A DNA stretch of 47,120 nucleotides, taken from the NCBI GenBank assembly GCA_964385045.1, contig CAYLNM010000019.1, forward strand, positions 1 to 47,120, written 5' to 3'. Origin of the DNA: CAYLNM01 sp964385045 (GTDB lineage Bacteria > Planctomycetota > Phycisphaerae > Phycisphaerales > SM1A02). Numbering within the stretch: the first letter of the stretch is position 1; each line of letters opens with the position of its first letter. The position numbers and the translations under genes were made by a program. The notes below the pieces were generated by a model, which searched no databases, was not told the DNA's origin, and worked only from the letters and a program-made list of their open reading frames with translations. Shown piece after piece: positions 17,121 through 29,507 of the stretch.

Positions 17121-20100
17121 ATTCGCCGAACGGCGGCGGCGCGTCCCGCGGGCGTGCCGCCTTCCGCAGCCTCGACGAGGTCACCGACACCGTCGAGTTC
17201 CGCGAGTGGATGCACCGGGAGTTCCCCGCCGGCGCGTCCGAGATGCTCGACGGGCCCGACCGCCGTCAGTTCCTGCGGATCATGGGCGCGTCGTTCGCCC
17301 TCGCGGGCCTCGGCCTCACCGGCTGCCGCCGCTGGCCCGAGCAGGAGATCGTTCCCGCGACGCTCGGCCAGCCCGAGCGCATCTCGGGCATCCCGGTCGA
17401 CTACGCGAGCGTCTTCGAGCAGGCGGGCGTCGGGCACGGCATCCTCGTCAAGAGCTACGAGGGACGGCCGATCAAGATCGAGGGCAACCCCGCCCACCCG
17501 ACCTCGGGCGGGGCGACCGACCTGTTCACGCAGGCGGCGATCCTCGACATGTACGACCCGGATCGCTCGCGCGGCCCGCTCGGCCCGGACCGGGACGAGG
17601 AGGGCGCGGCCCCCCCGACGTGGCCGCAGGTCCGCGACTGGCTGCGCCGGCACGCCGAGGGCCTCGGCGACGGCTCCGGCCTCCGCGTCCTCAGCGAGGC
17701 GACCAGCTCGCCGAGCGTGATGCGGATGAAGCGGGCGCTCGCCGAGCGGTTCCCGCGCATGACCTGGCACGAGTACGAGCCGGTCGCCAACGACGAGGTG
17801 GTCGGCGGCCTCGAGCTCGCCTTCGGCGAGACCACCTGGCGGCGCGAGCTGCGGCTCGCCCGGGCCGACGTCATCGTCGCCCTCGACGCCGACCTCTTCG
17901 GCGCCGCCGAGCCCGACCGCGTCACCAACATGGCCGGCTTCGCGGCCCGTCGCCGCTACCGCTCGCCGCAGGACGTCCCGACGCGGGCGTACGCCTTCGA
18001 GGCCGACGTCACCACGTTCGGGGCCAAGGCCGACGAGCGGGTCGCGGTGCGGGCGAACGACGTCGCCGCGGTCGCCGCGTACATCGCGGGGGCGATCATG
18101 GAGGGCGGCCCGGCCGCCGAGCTCGCGGACGCCTCCGGCGTGATCACCGGCCGGCTCAAGTCCACGCTCGACGCCGCGATCGAGGACCTCCGGGCCCACC
18201 GCGGCCACGGCGTCGTCGTCGCCGGCTCGCAGCAGCCCGCCGAGGTCCAGTACCTCGTGCACGCGATCAACGAGGCCCTGGGCAATGCCGACGAGACGGT
18301 CGTCTGGCGGCGGCTGCCCGAGGCCCAGACCGCCCACGGCCGCTCGCTGGCCGAGCTCGTCGCGGCCATCGAGGGCGGCGGCGTCGACACCCTCGTCGTG
18401 CTCGACGGCAACCCGGTCTACAACGCCCCGGGCGACGTGGACATGCGGGCCCTCCTCGAGGGCGTGCCCACCACCGTCCACCTCGGCCTCTACGCCGACG
18501 AGACGGCGCTCGCGTGCGACTGGCACGTCAACCGGGCCCACCCGCTCGAGTCGTGGGGCGACGCCCGCGGCTGGGAGGGAACTCCCGTGATCCAGCAGCC
18601 GCTGGTCGAGCCGCTGTTCGACGGCCGGACCCCGGCCGAGCTGCTCGCGGTCCTCGCGGGCCTCGACCTCGACGGCCGCGGCGTCGCCAAGCTCGTCTTC
18701 TCCGAGATGAGCGGGACGACCGCCGAGCCGGCGTGGCGCAAGGCCCTGCACGACGGCGTGTCCGGCCCCGCGTTCCCGGCCGGCAGCCCGACCGTTCGCG
18801 GCGGCCGCATGGCCGAGGCGATCAGCCGCCTCCGCGCGCGGTGGGAGTCGGCCCGCGGTGAGTGGGAGCTGGTGTTCGCGCCGCACCCCACGATCGGCGA
18901 CGGCCGCTGGGCCAACAACGGCTGGCTGCAGGAGGTTCCGGATCCCCTCACGAAGCTGACCTGGGACAACGCCGCCGTCATCAGCGCGAAGATGGCCGAG
19001 GAGCTCGGCGTCACCGACGGCGACCACGTCACCGTGGAGGCCGGCGACACCTCGATCGAGACCCCGATCGTCCGTCTCCCCGGCCTGCCCGACCGCACCG
19101 CGGTGCTGCACCTGGGCTTCGGCCGGGCGTTCGACGGCCGCATCGCGGACGGCGCCGGCACCGACGTCTCGCCGCTCCGCTCGGTCCGGGCGATGGCGTT
19201 CCGCCCCGGCGCCGTGGCCAGGGCCGCCGGACGCACCCAGCTCGCCCTCACCCAGGATCACCACTCGATCGACGTCGACTCGACGTTCGCCGGGCAGACG
19301 CTGCCCGAGCGTCTCGACCAGATCGTGCGGCGGGCCGACTGGAACGAGTACGAGGCCGACCCGAAGTTCGCCGCCCACCGCGTCCACGTGCCGCACCGGC
19401 TGAGCATGTGGACGCCGCCGCCGCTCAACGGCGAGTTCGCGTGGGGCATGACGATCGACCTCAACGCCTGCGTCGGCTGCAACGCGTGCATCGTCGCCTG
19501 CCAGGCGGAGAACAACATCCCGATCGTCGGCAAGGAGCAGGTGGTCCGCGGCCGCGAGATGCACTGGCTGCGGATCGACCGCTACTTCGAGTTCGAGAAC
19601 ACCGGGACCGAGGAGTTCCCGGAGTGGAACCCGCACGAGCTGCGGGGCGTGATGCTGCAGCCGATGGCGTGCGTCCACTGCGAGAACGCCCCGTGCGAGC
19701 AGGTCTGCCCGGTGGCGGCCACGGTCCACGACCACGACGGCCTGAACGTCATGGTCTACAACCGCTGCATCGGCACCCGCTACTGCTCGAACAACTGCCC
19801 CTACAAGGTACGGCGCTTCAACTACCTCGACTACCACCGTCGGGATCCGATCCGCGACCCGCAGATCCTCGAGGTGCAGCCCGACTACTTCACCCGCCGG
19901 CAGGCGGCTCCGAACGAGCTGAAGCAGATGCAGTTCAACCCGGAGGTCACGGTCCGCATGCGTGGCGTGATGGAGAAGTGCACCTACTGCCTCCAGCGGA
20001 TCGCCGACGCCCGCATCGTGGCCAAGAACGAGTGGGCCCGGACCCGGAGCCGGGAGGCCCGCGAGGAGCTCGCCGAGAAGGGCATCGTCGACGCGTCCCG

Positions 20101-20539
20101 GCAGGAGCGCGAGGTCCACGATCTCCAGATCCCCGACGGGGCCGTCCGGACGGCCTGCCAGCAGGCGTGTCCGGCCCAGGCGATCGAGTTCGGCGACCTG
20201 AAGGACACCGACTCGCGGGTCGCCCGGTGGCACCGCAACGACCGCGCCTACGAGCTGCTCGAGGAGCTGCACACCAAGCCGCGGACCAAGTACCTCGCCG
20301 CCGTCCGCAACCCGATCGGCGGGGGCGAGGCGGGCCACGGCGGGCACGGCCACGGCGGGGGCGAGGAGGGCGACACGGGCCACGGGCACGACGGCGAGCA
20401 CACGCACTCGCACGGGCACGACGGCACCCACACGCACTCGCACGGCCACGACGCCACCCACACGCACTCGCACGAGCACGACGCCGAGCACACCCACAGC
20501 CACGAGGACGGGGCGACCCACTCCCACTCCGGCCAGTGA
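17108..20539 (+). CDS. actB: ActB, molybdopterin-oxidoreductase-like / iron-sulfur subunit of alternative complex III
   Basis: The 1143-aa protein starts at ATG 17108 within the end of actA. Residues about 51-73 form a Tat-like signal with lipobox (DRRQFLRIMGASFALAG … GC). A long molybdopterin-oxidoreductase-like domain follows. In this family it usually carries no Mo cofactor; absence was not tested residue by residue. From about residue 788 a ferredoxin-type domain holds four clusters' worth of Cys: CVGCNACIVAC, CVHCENAPCEQVCP, CIGTRYCSNNCP, CTYC and ACQQACP. ActB is the fused B1-B2 subunit that relays electrons in the complex. The last 70 residues are an unusual Gly/His-rich tail with HTHSHGHD repeats encoded by 30-bp tandem DNA repeats. 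Confidence 0.93.
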   Translation: MPSLNSPNGGGASRGRAAFRSLDEVTDTVEFREWMHREFPAGASEMLDGPDRRQFLRIMGASFALAGLGLTGCRRWPEQEIVPATLGQPERISGIPVDYASVFEQAGVGHGILVKSYEGRPIKIEGNPAHPTSGGATDLFTQAAILDMYDPDRSRGPLGPDRDEEGAAPPTWPQVRDWLRRHAEGLGDGSGLRVLSEATSSPSVMRMKRALAERFPRMTWHEYEPVANDEVVGGLELAFGETTWRRELRLARADVIVALDADLFGAAEPDRVTNMAGFAARRRYRSPQDVPTRAYAFEADVTTFGAKADERVAVRANDVAAVAAYIAGAIMEGGPAAELADASGVITGRLKSTLDAAIEDLRAHRGHGVVVAGSQQPAEVQYLVHAINEALGNADETVVWRRLPEAQTAHGRSLAELVAAIEGGGVDTLVVLDGNPVYNAPGDVDMRALLEGVPTTVHLGLYADETALACDWHVNRAHPLESWGDARGWEGTPVIQQPLVEPLFDGRTPAELLAVLAGLDLDGRGVAKLVFSEMSGTTAEPAWRKALHDGVSGPAFPAGSPTVRGGRMAEAISRLRARWESARGEWELVFAPHPTIGDGRWANNGWLQEVPDPLTKLTWDNAAVISAKMAEELGVTDGDHVTVEAGDTSIETPIVRLPGLPDRTAVLHLGFGRAFDGRIADGAGTDVSPLRSVRAMAFRPGAVARAAGRTQLALTQDHHSIDVDSTFAGQTLPERLDQIVRRADWNEYEADPKFAAHRVHVPHRLSMWTPPPLNGEFAWGMTIDLNACVGCNACIVACQAENNIPIVGKEQVVRGREMHWLRIDRYFEFENTGTEEFPEWNPHELRGVMLQPMACVHCENAPCEQVCPVAATVHDHDGLNVMVYNRCIGTRYCSNNCPYKVRRFNYLDYHRRDPIRDPQILEVQPDYFTRRQAAPNELKQMQFNPEVTVRMRGVMEKCTYCLQRIADARIVAKNEWARTRSREAREELAEKGIVDASRQEREVHDLQIPDGAVRTACQQACPAQAIEFGDLKDTDSRVARWHRNDRAYELLEELHTKPRTKYLAAVRNPIGGGEAGHGGHGHGGGEEGDTGHGHDGEHTHSHGHDGTHTHSHGHDATHTHSHEHDAEHTHSHEDGATHSHSGQ
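20371..20520 (+). repeat. 30-bp tandem repeats encoding the ActB His-rich tail
   Basis: About five copies of a 30-bp unit, of the form cacacgcactcgcacgngca then cgacg, run from 20371 to 20520. Each encodes a ten-residue His/Asp-rich block. The two central copies are nearly identical and the outer ones are diverged. Confidence 0.75.
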
Positions 20540-20624
20540 CGCCCGGGCCGCGGCGGAGGCGGGGTGAACGGCCCCGGCCACCCGTCCTCCCGAGCCGGAC
20601 CGATCACCACGAGGCTTCTTCGCG

Positions 20625-22186
<1,562 letters not shown>

Positions 22187-22190
<4 letters not shown>

Positions 22191-22843
22191 CCACCGTCCC
22201 GCAGCCGTCCCCGACGATCACGCCCGGCGCCCGGCCGGCCCCCGGCGCGATCCCCGGTCACTCCGAGGACCGCGAGCCCACCTGGGGTCTCATGGCGGAG
22301 TTCGACTCGGTCGACGACATCTTCGAGGCCGCCCACAAGACCCGGGCCGCCGGCTACCGCTGGTGGGACACCCACACGCCGTTCCCGGTCCACGGGCTCG
22401 ACAAGGCGATGGGCATCAAGCCGACGATCCTCCCGATCCTCGCCTTCTTCGGCGGGCTGACCGGGTGCGTCGCCGGCTTCATCCTGCAGTGGTTCACCAA
22501 CGCCACGAGCTTCGACGTGCCCTCGGGCATCCCGGGCATCACGGTCCGTGGCTACGAGTTCCTCATCTCCGGCAAGCCGATGCTCTCGGGACCGGCGTGG
22601 ATCCCGGTGATGTTCGAGCTCACCATCCTGCTCGCCGCCCTCGGCACCGTGGGCTGGATGCTGCTGCTCAACGGCCTGCCGATGCTCTATCACCCGACGC
22701 TGAAGAACGCCCGGTTCGCCCGCGCGACGAACGACCGGTTCTTCCTCGTCATCGAGGCCCGCGATCCGAAGTTCAGCGAGGAGAAGGTGCGGGAGCACAT
22801 GGAGTCGCTGAACCCGATCTCCATCGAAAGGCTCGAGCCGTGA
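22187..22843 (+). CDS. actD: ActD, DUF3341 membrane subunit of alternative complex III
   Basis: The 218-aa protein starts at ATG 22187, overlapping actC by 4 nt. It has the DUF3341 layout: a soluble N-terminal part (LMAEFDSVDDIFEAAHKT, WWDTHTPFPVHGLDKAMG), two transmembrane helices (ILPILAFFGGLTGCVAGFI and FELTILLAALGTVGWMLLL) and a short C-terminal domain. ActD is a structural subunit of the complex with no redox centre. Its TGA overlaps the actE ATG by one base. Confidence 0.92.
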
Positions 22844-23628
22844 TGTTCGAGAGGCCCCCCAAGGTCCTGGTCTACGCGATCGTCGTGGCGACGACCGTCG
22901 CCCTGATCCCGCCGGTCGTGATCTACATGGCCCGCGAGCTCAACAGCGACAAGCCGCGGATCCACATCTTCCAGGACATGGACAACCAGGCGAAGTTCAA
23001 GACGCAGCAGGTCAACGAGCTGTTCCGCGACAATCGCGCCAACCGTCCGGAGGTCGAGGGGGCCGTCGCCCGCGGCGAGGCCCGGCTCGACGACCACTAC
23101 TGGACCGGCTGGGTGGAGGGCGACTGGGTGACCGAGATGCCCGACCGCCTGGAGGTCGACCGGCTGCTGCTCGAGCGCGGGCAGGAGCGGTTCGGCATCT
23201 ACTGCAGCATGTGCCACGGCGTCGCCGGCTACGGTGACGGGGCGGTGCACCACCGTGCGATGGAGCTGGTGAACAACCCGGCCATCGGCAACGGCACCGT
23301 CTGGGTGCAGCCGCGGAACCTCCACGAGGAGCAGATCCGCGAGCGGCCCATCGGGCACATCTACAACACCATCACCAACGGGCTCGGCAGCATGGCCGGC
23401 TACGAGGCTCAGATCCCGGTGGAGGACCGCTGGGCGATCGCCGCGTACGTCCGGGTCCTGCAGCGGAGCCAGAACGCCCGCCCCGAGGACCTCGGGGACG
23501 TCGATCCCACGACCCTCGAGCTGCGTGACCTGCGGCCCGAGGTCGACGGCGAGGACGGCGGCATGGACGGCGGAGCCCAGGCCACCGCCTCCGACGAGGA
23601 CGCCGCCAGCGAGGGAGCCAGCTCGTGA
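22843..23628 (+). CDS. actE: ActE, monoheme cytochrome c subunit of alternative complex III
   Basis: The 261-aa protein starts at ATG 22843. An N-terminal membrane anchor (VLVYAIVVATTVALIPPVVIY) is followed by one CSMCH heme site in the sequence YCSMCHGVAGYGDG. A Met-containing segment (NGLGSMAGYEAQIP) is the likely axial ligand. The C-terminal 40 residues are Asp/Glu-rich. ActE is the monoheme cytochrome of the complex and may hand electrons to the oxidase. It overlaps actF by 4 nt (GTGA). Confidence 0.92.
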   Translation: MFERPPKVLVYAIVVATTVALIPPVVIYMARELNSDKPRIHIFQDMDNQAKFKTQQVNELFRDNRANRPEVEGAVARGEARLDDHYWTGWVEGDWVTEMPDRLEVDRLLLERGQERFGIYCSMCHGVAGYGDGAVHHRAMELVNNPAIGNGTVWVQPRNLHEEQIRERPIGHIYNTITNGLGSMAGYEAQIPVEDRWAIAAYVRVLQRSQNARPEDLGDVDPTTLELRDLRPEVDGEDGGMDGGAQATASDEDAASEGASS

Positions 23629-24938
23629 CTGCCCTGCACCCGACCCCGGCCCTCGTGGCCGACGGCCCCCGCCAGCTCGGCCCGCTCGCCGGCCGGACCT
23701 TCCGCACCGCGCTGGGCGCGGGCATCGTCCTGCTGATCGCGAGCTTCGTGATCGCCGCCGCGACGTCCATGGACCTCAACCGGTTCATGAAGTCGTACCT
23801 GCTGGCGTTCATCTACCTGCTGTCGATCTGCCTCGGCGCGATGTTCTTCGTGATGATCCAGCACATCACGAAGGCCGGCTGGAGCGTCACGATCCGCCGC
23901 ACGTCCGAGGCGATCGCGGCCAACCTCACGATGATCTGGGTGCTCTTCCTGCCCATCGCCTTCATCGTGCTCACGGCGCCGGACGACGCCTACGTCCTCT
24001 ACTCGTGGATGAGCGAGAAGAAGGTCGCCGAGGACTGGCTGTACCAGCACAAGCTCCCGTACCTCAACGAGGGCTTCTGGGCGATCCGGTCGGTGGTGTT
24101 CCTCGCCGTCTGGGCCGGGCTCGGATGGTTCTTCTACTCCCGCAGCGTCAAGCAGGACGCGGACGGCGACAAGCGTCACAGCCTCGCGATGCAGAAGTGG
24201 GCGCCGCTCGGCATCCTCCTGTTCGCGCTCACGCTCACGTTCGCCGGCGTCGACTGGGTCATGGCCCTCGAGGGCCACTGGTTCAGCACCATGTGGGGCG
24301 TGTACTTCTTCGCGATGTCGGCGTGCGGCTTCTTCGCCACGCTCCCGATCGTGCTCTACCTGCTGCAGCGCAGGGGGAAGATCGAGAACGACGTCACGAA
24401 GGAGCACTTCCAGGACATCGGCAAGCTGCTCTTCGGCTTCGGCGTCGTCTTCCACATGTACATCGCGTTCAGCCAGTTCATGCTGCTCTGGTACGCGAAC
24501 ATCCCCGAAGTGACGACGTGGTACATCGCCCGGACCACGGGGCCGTGGTACTGGCTCATGTGGCTGCTGCCCATCGGGCACTTCGCCATCCCGTTCGTGC
24601 TGCTGATCTCGAAGCACGCCAAGCGGACGGTCGCCTTCATGTGCGTGATCGCCGGGTGGATGCTGGTGATGCACTTCGTGGACGTGTACCTCGCGATCAT
24701 GCCGGAGATCCCGGGCAAGGCGCTCGCCGAGGCTCCGACCCTCGAGGCGTTCAAGGCGACGGCGACGGCCGATCCCGCGCAGTACCTCGGGTGGGCCCCG
24801 AGCCTCGTCGACGTGACGCTGGTGCTGGCGTTCCTCGCGATCGGGGTGGCCTTCACCGCCCGGCGGCTCGGGCAGGCCAGCCTGATCCCGGAGCGCGATC
24901 CGCGCCTCCACGAGGCCACCCACTTCGAGAACATGTGA
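23625..24938 (+). CDS. actF: ActF, second NrfD-like membrane subunit of alternative complex III
   Basis: The 437-aa protein starts with GTG 23625 inside the actE stop. It has about ten predicted transmembrane helices and is a paralogue of ActC, ending with ARRLGQASLIPERDPRLHE and a short tail. Distinctive stretches are YLLSICLGAMFFVMIQHITKA, GFWAIRSV and FSQFMLLWYANIPE, which are typical of ActF. It completes the actABCDEF core. A hairpin lies 38 bp after its stop. Confidence 0.92.
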   Translation: MTALHPTPALVADGPRQLGPLAGRTFRTALGAGIVLLIASFVIAAATSMDLNRFMKSYLLAFIYLLSICLGAMFFVMIQHITKAGWSVTIRRTSEAIAANLTMIWVLFLPIAFIVLTAPDDAYVLYSWMSEKKVAEDWLYQHKLPYLNEGFWAIRSVVFLAVWAGLGWFFYSRSVKQDADGDKRHSLAMQKWAPLGILLFALTLTFAGVDWVMALEGHWFSTMWGVYFFAMSACGFFATLPIVLYLLQRRGKIENDVTKEHFQDIGKLLFGFGVVFHMYIAFSQFMLLWYANIPEVTTWYIARTTGPWYWLMWLLPIGHFAIPFVLLISKHAKRTVAFMCVIAGWMLVMHFVDVYLAIMPEIPGKALAEAPTLEAFKATATADPAQYLGWAPSLVDVTLVLAFLAIGVAFTARRLGQASLIPERDPRLHEATHFENM

Positions 24939-24975
24939 CGGGGCTCGAGATGGGCGGGCGGGTTCGGGGTCCGAT

Positions 24976-25006
24976 CGGGCTCCGTCCGACCCGCACGGAG
25001 GACCCG
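24976..25006 (+). terminator. Hairpin after actF (terminator or attenuator)
   Basis: CGGGCTCCGT (24976-24985) pairs with ACGGAG-(GA)-CCCG (24995-25006), a 10-bp stem with a 2-nt bulge and a 9-nt loop. There is no T tract, as is common in very GC-rich genomes. It divides the act genes from the cox genes. Confidence 0.4.
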
Positions 25007-25131
25007 ACGGGCCCGGCCCCGAGGGTTCGTGAAAGATGGAACGAGCTTCGGCCGAGGCGTAGACTCAGGCCGCGGCGAGTGATCGGCGGCAGCCGGCTGC
25101 GTCCCGGCTCCGTCGACGGATGAGGACGACG

Positions 25132-25467
25132 ATGAGCGACGTGCACGACACCCGCGAGCTGGCGGTCCGCGACGAGGAGGATCCGGATGCCGGATCCACC
25201 TGGACCTGGTTCCTCGCCGGCAGCGTCATCTTCGTGGCGCTGGTGATCGGCGTGGCCGCCCTCTACTACGACATGGCGTCCAAGCGCATCGACGAGGTGC
25301 AGACGTCCGTCCCGCTCTCGTCGGTGGAGCGGCTCGACGCCGAGCAGCAGGCTCGTCTCGAGGGCTTCCGACAGGAGCTCCGGGCGGACAGCCCCGAGGG
25401 GGCGATCGTGATCCCGGTGGAGCGGGCGATGGAGCTCGTCATCGAGGACCTGAACGACGGGGCCTGA
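25132..25467 (+). CDS. Small single-helix membrane protein between actF and sco
   Basis: The 111-aa protein is read from ATG 25132, which has GAGG 6 nt upstream; an in-frame ATG at 25120 is less well placed. It has an acidic N-terminus, one transmembrane helix (WTWFLAGSVIFVALVIGVAALYY) and a soluble C-terminal domain with RLDAEQQARLEGFRQEL and PVERAMELVIEDL. No known family was recognised. Its position between the complex III and oxidase genes, and its N-in/C-out topology, suggest an accessory or linking subunit of the ACIII-caa3 assembly; this is inference. Confidence 0.7.
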   Translation: MSDVHDTRELAVRDEEDPDAGSTWTWFLAGSVIFVALVIGVAALYYDMASKRIDEVQTSVPLSSVERLDAEQQARLEGFRQELRADSPEGAIVIPVERAMELVIEDLNDGA

Positions 25468-25537
25468 GCGCCCCGCGGTCCGGTGACCGGCCCGCGGACA
25501 CGGCCCGACGACGGCGACGAACGGAAGGAATGGACCG

Positions 25538-26443
25538 ATGATGCGACGACGGCAGCAGGCGTGGGCGGGTGGACGGCTCCTCGGCGCGGCCGCCGCGCTC
25601 GCGACGATCGCCGGTCTCGCGTTCGGCTCGGTCGCCACGGCGCAGCAGCGGCCGGTCATGGCCGACGACGAGGTCGAGGAGCTGCAGCTCGAGCCGATCA
25701 ACCGGCTCGGCGAGCAGGTGCCGCACGACATCCGGTTCGTGGACGAGGCGGGCAACGAGGTCACGATGGGCGACTACTTCGACCGCGGGCAGCCGGTCGT
25801 CCTGACGCTGAACTACTTCCGCTGCCCGATGCTCTGCACCCTGACCCTCAACGGCCTCGTCGACGGTCTGATGGAGGTCGACTGGGTCGCGGGCCGCGAC
25901 TTCACCATGCTCACGGTGAGCTTCGCGCCCGAGGAGGGCCCCGAGCTCGCCGCGGCCAAGAAGCAGAGCTACCTGAGCCGCTACTCGAAGCCGGGCGTCG
26001 AGGAGGGCTGGCACTTCCTCACCGGCGACAAGGAGCAGATCGACCGCCTCTGCGAGGCGGTCGGCTTCCCCTACGAGTACATCGAGGAGACGGGCGAGTA
26101 CTCGCACCCGGCCTCGGTGATCTTCCTCGATCCCGACGGCGTCCTGACCCTGCACACCAACGACGTCATGTACCAGCCCGGCGACCTGCGTCTCGCGATC
26201 GTCGAGGCCTCGCAGGGCGAGGTGGGCACCTGGGTGGACGACATCCTCCTGTTCACGTGCTTCCAGTTCGATCCGAACGCCAACAGCTACACGCTCTCGA
26301 TCCTGAAGCTGATGCGGACCGTCGGCATCGGGTTCGTGGTGCTGCTGGCGGTGGGCATCTTCCTGCTGACCCGGCGCGGCTCCGCCCGTCCGGGCGGCGG
26401 CGAGGGCGCCGCCGCGACTCCCGAGAAGGTTGCGACCTCATGA
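25538..26443 (+). CDS. SCO1/SenC-type copper chaperone for oxidase CuA assembly
   Basis: The 301-aa protein starts at ATG 25538, after AAGGAAT. It has a signal peptide ending near ATAQ, a thioredoxin-like fold and the Sco copper motif CPMLC. The distal His is in YSHPASVIFLD. A C-terminal transmembrane helix (TVGIGFVVLLAVGIFLLT) anchors it. Sco proteins deliver copper to, or reduce, the CuA site of oxidase subunit II. Its stop overlaps the coxB start as ATGA, in line with that role. Confidence 0.9.
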   Translation: MMRRRQQAWAGGRLLGAAAALATIAGLAFGSVATAQQRPVMADDEVEELQLEPINRLGEQVPHDIRFVDEAGNEVTMGDYFDRGQPVVLTLNYFRCPMLCTLTLNGLVDGLMEVDWVAGRDFTMLTVSFAPEEGPELAAAKKQSYLSRYSKPGVEEGWHFLTGDKEQIDRLCEAVGFPYEYIEETGEYSHPASVIFLDPDGVLTLHTNDVMYQPGDLRLAIVEASQGEVGTWVDDILLFTCFQFDPNANSYTLSILKLMRTVGIGFVVLLAVGIFLLTRRGSARPGGGEGAAATPEKVATS

Positions 26444-27510
26444 GCCTCACCCCGCTCCTGACCCTGCTCGCCCAGTCCGCCGAGGGCCCGGTCGCGACCC
26501 GCGACCTCGAGAACGACAGCCTGTGGATGCCCAACCCGGCGTCCACGGTGGCGGGGGACATCGACTGGATGTTCAACGCCATCTACTGGCTGAGCCTGTT
26601 CTTCTTCGTCCTGATCGTGGGCGTGATGGGCTGGTTCGTCGTCAAGTACCGCCGCCGCAGCCCCGACGAGAAGGCCGGCTCGGCGATCACGCACAACACC
26701 CCGCTCGAGGTCACCTGGACGATCATCCCGCTGCTGCTCTCGATCGCGATCTTCTACGTGGGCCTCGAGGGGTACGTCCGCCTCCGCGAGGCTCCGGGGG
26801 ACGCCTACCAGGTGAACGTCGAGGGCTACAAGTGGGCGTGGAACTTCGAGCACCGCAACGGCGCGACCTCGACCGGCTGGGTCCGGGTCCCCGCCGGCAA
26901 GCCGGTGCAGTTCACGATGACCTCGACCGACGTCATCCACTCCTTCTTCATCCCCGCGTTCCGGGTCAAGAAGGACGTGGTGCCGGGCCGCTACTCCACG
27001 CTGTGGTTCCAGGCCGACGAGCCGGGGCTCTACCAGGCGTTCTGCACCGAGTACTGCGGCTCGGCCCACTCGCAGATGACCGCGGTGATCGAGGTCCTGC
27101 CGCCCGAGGAGTTCGACCGTCAGATCGCCGAGGACGCCGCGTGGCTCGACAAGGTCGACGCCGACGACGCCACTGCGATGGCCCTCGCCGGCCAGCGGCT
27201 CTACGCCCGCTGCCAGTCCTGCCACTCGGTCGACGGCTCCCGGCTCGCCGGTCCGTCGTACTGGGAGACCCATGACCTGCTGGTCGAGGGCGGGGAGCGG
27301 GAGATGGCCGACGGCTCGAGCGTCCCCGTCGACATCAACTACATCCGCGACTCGATCCTCGACCCGGGTCAGCACATCGTGGCGACCTACGCCAACGCGA
27401 TGCCCAGCTTCCAGGGCCAGCTCGACGAGAAGGCGATCCGCGCGATCTACATCTTCCTCGAGGAGCTGGACACGCTCTACGACCGCGATGGCAACCGGCT
27501 CGGCGGCTGA
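26440..27510 (+). CDS. coxB: CoxB, cytochrome c oxidase subunit II with fused cytochrome c (caa3 type)
   Basis: The 356-aa protein starts at ATG 26440. Two transmembrane helices are followed by the cupredoxin domain with CuA ligands: His in DVIHSFFIP and the CTEYCGSAHSQM cluster (Cys, Glu, Cys, His, Met). From about residue 250 there is a fused cytochrome c domain with CQSCH and a Met ligand candidate in ANAMPSFQGQL. Such a fusion defines a caa3-type oxidase, able to take electrons directly from a complex such as alternative complex III. Confidence 0.94.
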   Translation: MSLTPLLTLLAQSAEGPVATRDLENDSLWMPNPASTVAGDIDWMFNAIYWLSLFFFVLIVGVMGWFVVKYRRRSPDEKAGSAITHNTPLEVTWTIIPLLLSIAIFYVGLEGYVRLREAPGDAYQVNVEGYKWAWNFEHRNGATSTGWVRVPAGKPVQFTMTSTDVIHSFFIPAFRVKKDVVPGRYSTLWFQADEPGLYQAFCTEYCGSAHSQMTAVIEVLPPEEFDRQIAEDAAWLDKVDADDATAMALAGQRLYARCQSCHSVDGSRLAGPSYWETHDLLVEGGEREMADGSSVPVDINYIRDSILDPGQHIVATYANAMPSFQGQLDEKAIRAIYIFLEELDTLYDRDGNRLGG

Positions 27511-27523
27511 TCACCGAACACCG

Positions 27524-27549
27524 CCGGCGCTCGCGGAGGCGAGGGCCGG
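27524..27549 (+). ncRNA. Stable hairpin in the coxB-coxA intergenic RNA
   Basis: CCGGCGCTCGC (27524-27534) pairs with GCGAGGGCCGG (27539-27549), 11 positions with one G-G mismatch, and a GGAG tetraloop. It lies 13 nt after the coxB stop and about 50 nt before coxA. A role in mRNA processing or stability is more likely than full termination. Confidence 0.35.
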
Positions 27550-27597
27550 ATCACCCACTCCCCCACGATCTCTCATCACGCAGCGCAGGGCAGCCCG

Positions 27598-29295
<1,698 letters not shown>

Positions 29296-29340
29296 GCACG
29301 TTCGCGGCGCGGCCCCGACCCGCGTCGTCCCCGAATCATC

Positions 29341-29370
29341 CGTGTCCGGGCCCGAGAGGGTCCGGGCACG
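29341..29370 (+). terminator. Strong hairpin between coxA and the subunit IV gene
   Basis: CGTGTCCGGGCC (29341-29352) and GGTCCGGGCACG (29359-29370) form a 12-bp stem with two G-U pairs and a 6-nt loop CGAGAG. It begins 46 nt after the coxA stop, in a 212-bp gap. It may be a partial terminator or a stability element that sets subunit ratios. Confidence 0.45.
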
Positions 29371-29507
29371 CGTCCCCGGCGGCCTCGGCCGCCCCCGAGG
29401 CCGGCCCCCCGACCTCACGATTCGCACTCGCACCCCGCTCCCGCGACGACCCGCTCGTTCGCCGCGACGCTCGCGGCGGCTTCACTCCCCCGGAAGGCAG
29501 ACTCGCG

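Noticed and set aside
20371..20520. Regular 30-bp repeats as a CRISPR array
   Set aside because: The repeats are contiguous without unique spacers and encode the His-rich end of ActB in frame.
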